Source of the DNA: Desulfovibrio sp. | GTDB lineage: Bacteria > Desulfobacterota > Desulfovibrionia > Desulfovibrionales > Desulfovibrionaceae | Assembly: GCA_031279825.1 (NCBI GenBank) | Contig: JAITHT010000070.1 | Span: 1 to 64,000, forward strand | DNA length: 64,000 bases | Direction: 5' to 3' | Shown: positions 62,597-64,000 of the stretch, one piece after another | Numbering within the stretch: position 1 is the first letter of the stretch | Layout of the letters: the number at the start of each line of letters is the position of its first letter | The notes under the pieces: generated by a model | Told to the model about the DNA's origin: nothing | What the model saw: only the letters and a program-made list of their open reading frames with translations | The model's database searches: none | Position numbers and translations under genes: made by a program

Positions 62597-63369
62597 GGGG
62601 TATCCTTGTGGGGCACAGGGTGCAGACGCTCGCGAAACAGACGGTGCACATATTTGAGCAACGCTCTGTGCGGCAGGGCTTCCGCCGCGAAAGGCCCGGT
62701 TTCGACAGGTTCAAGCGAACTTATGACTATCTCTCCGGGAGTAAAGAGTGTTTCACCCGGCGCAAAGACGGAAAAGCTGTTGTGGATGACCAGAGGGCAC
62801 ACCGGCACTCCCGCTCGTACCGCAAGCAGGAAGGCTCCTGAACGGAAAGGGGCGAGCGCGCCGGTCCGGCTGCGTCTGCCTTCCGGAAACAACACAAGGC
62901 TCGTTCCCTCCCGCAGCCTTTGCAGGCATAACGATTCCAAGGCTTCCAGCGGCAATGCTTCCGTATTGATATACCCGGCGCAGCGCATGGCGGGAGCGAA
63001 AAAAAATAAAATTTTGTATGGCCATGCCTTGCTTATCAGGCAAATATCCGCGCAGCGCTGCGCGCCAAGCAGATAAATATCTAAAAATGACTGATGGTTG
63101 GAAACGATAATGCAGGGTCTGTTGCGTTGCGCCGTATCCGGTCGGGAGATGGAAACCGGCACCCAGGGGGAAATCAAAAAGAGCGTCGTGCGCCCGTAAA
63201 GCCAGATCAACTTGCGCATGGTCCGCTGCATGCCGGGAGTGCGCAGCCGGAACAGCAGCGCCAGAACATAGGAACACGGCAGCATTACCAGGGCGCATAC
63301 GAAAAATGCGATGAAGATCGCCGCGTTGGCGGCGATCTTGTTATTTTTCCACAAAACTCTTGTGCTCAT
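62593..63369 (-). CDS. 1-acyl-glycerol-3-phosphate acyltransferase-like (PlsC) protein
   Basis: PlsC-type acyltransferase. Hydrophobic N-terminus (AANAAIFIAFFVCALVMLPCSYVLALLF), catalytic CIIVSNHQSFLDIYLLG (HxxxxD), YINTEALPLEALESLCLQRLREGTSLVLFPEGRRSRTGAL (EGxRS motif), and AGVPVCPLVIHNS. 258 residues. It overlaps the ACP 2 frame by 29 bases. Second acyltransferase of the cluster. Confidence 0.87.
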   Translation of the reverse strand: MSTRVLWKNNKIAANAAIFIAFFVCALVMLPCSYVLALLFRLRTPGMQRTMRKLIWLYGRTTLFLISPWVPVSISRPDTAQRNRPCIIVSNHQSFLDIYLLGAQRCADICLISKAWPYKILFFFAPAMRCAGYINTEALPLEALESLCLQRLREGTSLVLFPEGRRSRTGALAPFRSGAFLLAVRAGVPVCPLVIHNSFSVFAPGETLFTPGEIVISSLEPVETGPFAAEALPHRALLKYVHRLFRERLHPVPHKDTP

Positions 63370-63607
63370 AGATATCGCGAATGAATCGGTACAGGTCGCC
63401 CAGCGTCTGTATGCCGGCGAGCTTGGACCTGTCTTCCAGCTTGAAATTGAAGGCATTCTCTATAACGATGACAAGATCGACAATATCCAGGCTGTCAAGG
63501 CCGAGATCCTCCCGAATATGGGCATCGTCAACAAGCGATGCCCGGTCCAGTTCGAATTCGTCCGCAAGGGCGGCGTCGACAATATCCTTAATCTCTTTTT
63601 CCTGCAT
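63341..63607 (-). CDS. acyl carrier protein 2
   Basis: Carrier protein of ~88 residues; attachment Ser39 in DLGLDSLDIVDLVIVIENAFNF. The ATG used follows AAAAGAG; an alternative ATG at 63622 would overlap the ketosynthase stop (TAATG). Differs from ACP 1 in its helix 2, so two distinct carriers serve the pathway, as in APE clusters (ApeE, ApeF). Confidence 0.9.
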   Translation of the reverse strand: MQEKEIKDIVDAALADEFELDRASLVDDAHIREDLGLDSLDIVDLVIVIENAFNFKLEDRSKLAGIQTLGDLYRFIRDIYEHKSFVEK

Positions 63608-63621
63608 GACGACTCTTTTCA

Positions 63622-64000
63622 TTATTGACAACAATGATCAAGGACAAGGGAACAGTTACTGCCGCCCAGAGCGAAGCTGTTCTTCAGTATGGCTTTACCG
63701 GTTACGGCAAAAGATGCTTGTGGATGCCGCAAAGCGCCGCAACGCGCATCCGGAGTTTCAAGCCCGTAAGTGGGTATATATACCGAAGTCCGCAACATTT
63801 CAATACAGGAAATAAGTTCCAGCGCTCCTGAAGCAGCCATGGCATGCCCCATATGCCCCTTCAGGCTGCTTACCGGCACGGCGTCGCCGAACAGCCCCGC
63901 AACCGCCCTGCCTTCCGCGATGTCTCCCCATTCCGTGGCTGTGGCGTGGGCGTTGACGTAGCCTATATCCTGAGGCCGCAGCAAGGCGTCATCCAGGGCC
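63622..64000 (-). CDS. beta-ketoacyl-ACP synthase, C-terminal part (cut by window edge)
   Basis: C-terminal 125 residues are visible: RPQDIGYVNAHATATEWGDIAEGRAVAGLFG contains the first active-site His (HATAT rather than HGTGT), then SLKGHMGHAMAASGALE with the second His and KNSFALGGSNCSLVLD at the end. The nucleophile Cys lies off the edge. It is the third ketosynthase-type gene of the cluster, FabF-like, and probably the catalytic elongating enzyme (ApeR-like). Confidence 0.88.
   Translation of the reverse strand, partial: ALDDALLRPQDIGYVNAHATATEWGDIAEGRAVAGLFGDAVPVSSLKGHMGHAMAASGALELISCIEMLRTSVYIPTYGLETPDARCGALRHPQASFAVTGKAILKNSFALGGSNCSLVLDHCCQ

Overview
The window looks like chromosome from a Gram-negative sulfate reducer of the Desulfovibrio type (Desulfobacterota, Desulfovibrionaceae). 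This rests on a purF/infA/miaB/selU/smpB/ptsI/rsmI/yraN gene set of the kind seen in that group, a sigma-54 promoter before flagellar rod genes, a tol-pal block, a HesB/IscA-type selenoprotein, and moderately high GC. No species is claimed. No rRNA, tRNA or CRISPR array was recognised. Most genes lie on the minus strand in tightly coupled runs.

Layout. 0.0-0.5 kb: tail of an IS200/IS605-like element, then AT-rich DNA with no gene. 0.5-14.8 kb (all minus, read right to left): yraN, rsmI, ptsH (HPr), ptsI, smpB, a 1196-residue hybrid sensor kinase, selU/mnmH, miaB, a DUF151 nuclease-like gene, an orphan oligopeptide-ABC ATPase, infA, purF. 14.8-16.9 kb: a scar zone with an IS5-family relic, proC, a dispersed-repeat copy and a 70-residue orphan. 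16.9-20.8 kb: flagellar flgF, flgG, flgA, flgH behind a sigma-54 promoter, with no flgI following. 20.9-26.3 kb: a diguanylate cyclase, an unknown membrane protein, an AsmA-like protein and metK. 26.8-34.8 kb (plus): a C39-like cysteine-protease-fold protein, mntP, a MATE exporter, a DUF2156 protein, an orphan mlaD plus auxiliary lipoprotein pair, and lysA, separated by repeat-rich spacers. 34.9-40.9 kb (minus): a YibQ-type deacetylase, ctpA, envC, an endonuclease III-like glycosylase and prmA. 41.1-43.2 kb: two HesB/IscA paralogues, one with an in-frame UGA read as selenocysteine, then pyrR and ndk. 43.3-47.5 kb: tolQ-tolR-tolA-tolB-pal. 48.2-51.6 kb: tolC, ychJ, a 3-hydroxyacyl-CoA dehydrogenase and a small lipoprotein.

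51.7-64.0 kb is one co-directional set of overlapping genes matching the aryl-polyene (APE) class of type II fatty-acid/polyketide-like clusters. It holds two complete-looking ketosynthase-fold proteins, two acyl carrier proteins, two hot-dog dehydratases, an AMP-dependent ligase, a thioesterase, two acyltransferases, a GT2-DUF2062 glycosyltransferase, an MMPL/RND exporter, a LolA-like carrier and small envelope proteins. A third ketosynthase is cut by the right edge. No ketoreductase or aryl-starter gene is present, so these probably lie beyond 64 kb. The expected product is a membrane-anchored, polyene-type lipid pigment built on carrier protein, moved out by MMPL/LolA-like proteins and attached to a glycolipid headgroup.

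Two cross-cutting themes stand out. First, selenium: selU makes selenouridine tRNA and a HesB protein uses UGA as Sec. Second, decay and repeats: at least six copies of a ~130-bp intergenic element with imperfect terminal inverted repeats, a second shared ~72-bp repeat, and relics of IS200/IS605, IS5 and IS481 elements sit exactly where expected neighbours (flgI, mlaE/mlaF) are missing.
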